Source: Lachnospiraceae bacterium (GTDB lineage Bacteria > Bacillota > Clostridia > Lachnospirales > Lachnospiraceae). Taken from it: 54,947 nucleotides of DNA. The notes beneath the pieces are model-generated. The model had not been told where the DNA came from and searched no databases. It saw only the letters and a program-made list of their open reading frames with translations. Positions within the stretch are counted from its first letter, which is position 1. Each line of letters opens with the position of its first letter. This document shows positions 53,678-54,947 of this stretch, one piece after another. The stretch lies in NCBI GenBank assembly GCA_017456585.1, contig JAFTJD010000022.1, positions 1 through 54,947 on the forward strand. The letters are read 5' to 3'. A program made the translations under genes and the position numbers.

Positions 53678-53986
53678 TTGATAACAAGAGATTTTATAAC
53701 TTCAATGCATAGAATTATGCCTATCATACTTAAAAAGCACGGTTTTAACATAGATGAATATGAAGAGACCAAAGAAAAGAAGCAAGGCGGATTGTCTGCA
53801 AAAGAATATAAGAAGAAAATGGAGCAGGAAAAAGAAGAACTTAACAAAAAATTGGAGGATATGGTAAAGGAATACAACGAGTTGGTAGACCGATATAATA
53901 AACTCATTGATGATAAAGCCGAGTTGGAACGAAAGAACAAAGAAAAGGCTTATGAAGTGATGTATCAGCAGGAACATAGCCGATAA
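53678..53986 (+). pseudogene. Probable 3' remnant of a mobilization (MobV/Pre-like) protein
   Basis: A frame of about 102 codons without a convincing ribosome binding site. After residue 20 it reads KHGFNIDEYEE ... QGGLSAKEYKKKMEQEKEEL, then a long charged coiled coil (about 45-100). This resembles the C-terminal end of plasmid recombination/mobilization relaxases of the MobV/Pre type, in which 'G(L/F)xxxR...eHkSxxeYK' precedes a coiled coil. The relaxase catalytic N-terminus is absent. It could instead be a small independent coiled-coil protein. It lies right after the RhuM terminator. Confidence 0.4.
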
Positions 53987-53992
53987 ATCTGA

Positions 53993-54020
53993 TTGTAAAA
54001 ATGAAGATATTTGATATAAT
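53993..54020 (+). promoter_or_regulatory. Promoter of the HAD hydrolase gene
   Basis: TTGTAA (53993-53998), a 16-bp spacer and a perfect TATAAT (54015-54020), 36 bp before the ATG at 54056. Confidence 0.55.
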
Positions 54021-54055
54021 GAAAAGGGAATAAAATACGAAAGGTAAAATAAAGA

Positions 54056-54721
54056 ATGGTTAAAGCGGTATTTATAGACTTTTATGGTACAGTTGTACAC
54101 GAAGATGGAGAAGTGATTAAAAAAGTATCACAAGAAATTTTTGATACTGGAAAAGTAGAAGATAAATCAGAGATTGGTTCATATTGGTGGAATGAGTTTC
54201 AAGTAGCATTTAATAATGCATATGGAGATAAGTTTGAGACACAGAGAGAATTAGAATATCAATCATTGAATAAAACAGTACAACATTTTAATTCATCAGC
54301 TGACGCAAAGGCATTAAGTGATTTAATGTTTGCACATTGGGTAAAACCGCCTATTTTTGAAGAGGCAAAACAATTTTTTGAAAAATGTCCAGTGCCTATT
54401 TATGTTGTATCTAATATAGATAGAGATGATGTTTTAAAAGCAATAGAGTTTCACGGACTAAAACCTAGTGGAGTATTTACAAGTGAAGATGCAAAATCGT
54501 ATAAACCAAGAAAGGAATTATTTGAATTTGCGTTAAGTAATACGGGTTTGTCCGCTGAACAAGTAGTACATATTGGAGACTCGTTAAGTAGTGATGTTAA
54601 AGGTGCTTCGGCGGTTGGAATAAATGCAATATGGATAAATCGCAGTGGGAGAGAAGTGCCAGAAGGTGTTAATTCTGTTGGGAATTTGTTGGAAGTGTAT
54701 AATACAGATTTCTTCAAATAA
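54056..54721 (+). CDS. HAD-family hydrolase
   Basis: A 221-residue haloacid dehalogenase-type phosphatase. Motif I is FIDFYGTVV (about 6-14; the nucleophile is Asp8 and the second acid is replaced by Tyr-Gly spacing, as in DxxGT forms). Motif II is VVSNIDR (about 117-123), motif III the Lys in KSYKPRKELF (about 143-152), and motif IV HIGDSLSSDVKGA (about 172-184). A helical cap lies between motifs I and II. It is probably a sugar-phosphate or nucleotide phosphatase; substrate unknown. Codon usage is A/T-rich like that of the neighbouring RhuM gene. ATG after AAAGG, with an own promoter and terminator. Confidence 0.88.
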   Translation: MVKAVFIDFYGTVVHEDGEVIKKVSQEIFDTGKVEDKSEIGSYWWNEFQVAFNNAYGDKFETQRELEYQSLNKTVQHFNSSADAKALSDLMFAHWVKPPIFEEAKQFFEKCPVPIYVVSNIDRDDVLKAIEFHGLKPSGVFTSEDAKSYKPRKELFEFALSNTGLSAEQVVHIGDSLSSDVKGASAVGINAIWINRSGREVPEGVNSVGNLLEVYNTDFFK

Positions 54722-54735
54722 ATATTATGTTATAT

Positions 54736-54768
54736 AAAGATACTATGCTTAATGTGTAGTATCTTTTT
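54736..54768 (+). terminator. Terminator after the HAD hydrolase gene
   Basis: AAAGATACTA / TAGTATCTTT stem with an 11-nt loop, followed by a run of T residues, 15 bp after the stop. Confidence 0.8.
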
Positions 54769-54818
54769 CTCGGCCAAAAATCCCGAAATATTTCCACAAA
54801 ATTCATATAAAATATGAG

Positions 54819-54846
54819 TTGCTTTTGGGGTGTTATGAGTTATAAT
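54819..54846 (+). promoter_or_regulatory. Promoter for a gene beyond the window
   Basis: TTGCTT (54819-54824), a 16-bp spacer and a perfect TATAAT (54841-54846), pointing out of the window. The predicted start point (about 54853) lies just before a palindromic repeat array. Confidence 0.5.
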
Positions 54847-54862
54847 TTTTATATCAGCGAAA

Positions 54863-54917
54863 TGGTAATATTACCACTTTTGAAAAGGCGGAGCGAATAT
54901 TACCAAAAATATTACCA
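54863..54917 (+). repeat. Three AATATTACCA repeats, the first a perfect palindrome
   Basis: The 14-bp palindrome TGGTAATATTACCA (54863-54876) contains the first AATATTACCA. Further copies lie at 54896-54905 and 54908-54917. The position just after a promoter suggests repressor binding sites; an iteron-type array is an alternative. Confidence 0.6.
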
Positions 54918-54947
54918 CAGAAAAAATAAAGTAGTTTAGAAAAAGTG

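Noticed and set aside
54863..54917. CRISPR array
   Set aside because: Only three 10-bp repeats with unequal spacing (about 19 and 2 bp between copies); too short and irregular.

Overview
The window comes from a low-GC, Gram-positive anaerobe, most likely a Lachnospiraceae-type member of the Clostridia (Butyrivibrio/Roseburia-like). The signs are a clostridial Rnf complex (order C-D-G-E-A-B), an hprK-ROK-murB-rapZ-whiA-HPr-like run, a DUF3794-LysM (SipL-type) sporulation protein, viroplasmin-type RNase H, strong GGAGG ribosome binding sites with frequent TTG/GTG starts, and A/T-rich intergenic DNA. No rRNA, tRNA or CRISPR was seen.

Layout. 1-4380: right half of a palindromic repeat, a minus-strand alanine/glycine:Na+ symporter, a large beta-helical carbohydrate-binding lipoprotein and RNase H. 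4465-25493: nineteen consecutive plus-strand genes with gaps of at most about 34 bp. They are a UDP-sugar pyrophosphorylase, six rnf genes, a NusG-domain-II protein, a Gx-type membrane transporter, a PEGA lipoprotein, and a Gram-positive Pel exopolysaccharide cluster (pelD-pelE-pelA deacetylase-pelF-pelG) continued by CotH, VTC polyphosphate-polymerase-like, DUF4956 and TIM-barrel/DUF4832 genes. 25572-27305 is a phosphohexomutase with its own promoter. 27309-30818 holds a calcium-type P-type ATPase between two long palindromic, MITE-like elements. 30819-34844 has a PrcB-like lipoprotein, an FAD oxidoreductase and a membrane EAL phosphodiesterase. 34934-36511 is a sipL-like gene with a probable sigma-E promoter inside a terminator. 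36626-50195 is a housekeeping run: uvrC, hprK, ROK kinase, murB, rapZ, whiA, Crh-like HPr, dnaE, pfkA, rRNA methyltransferase and SleB-like hydrolase. 50402-52625 is a two-component system. 52673-54947 is an accessory tail with RhuM, a probable mobilization-protein remnant, a HAD hydrolase, and a promoter followed by a palindromic repeat array for a gene beyond the window.

How the genes work together. The mutase and the pyrophosphorylase flank the polysaccharide cluster and could supply UDP-sugars. PelD keeps a c-di-GMP I-site (RSTD) in a degenerate GGDEF domain, and the EAL protein about 7.5 kb downstream could lower the c-di-GMP it would sense. The CotH/VTC/DUF4956/TIM-barrel genes are translationally packed behind pelG, which suggests an extended Pel system with a polyphosphate- or kinase-linked modification or anchoring step. 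The HPr-like protein beside hprK has Glu in place of the catalytic His15, so it looks like a Crh-type regulator and not a sugar phosphocarrier.

All function calls come from reading motifs by eye; no database search was run.
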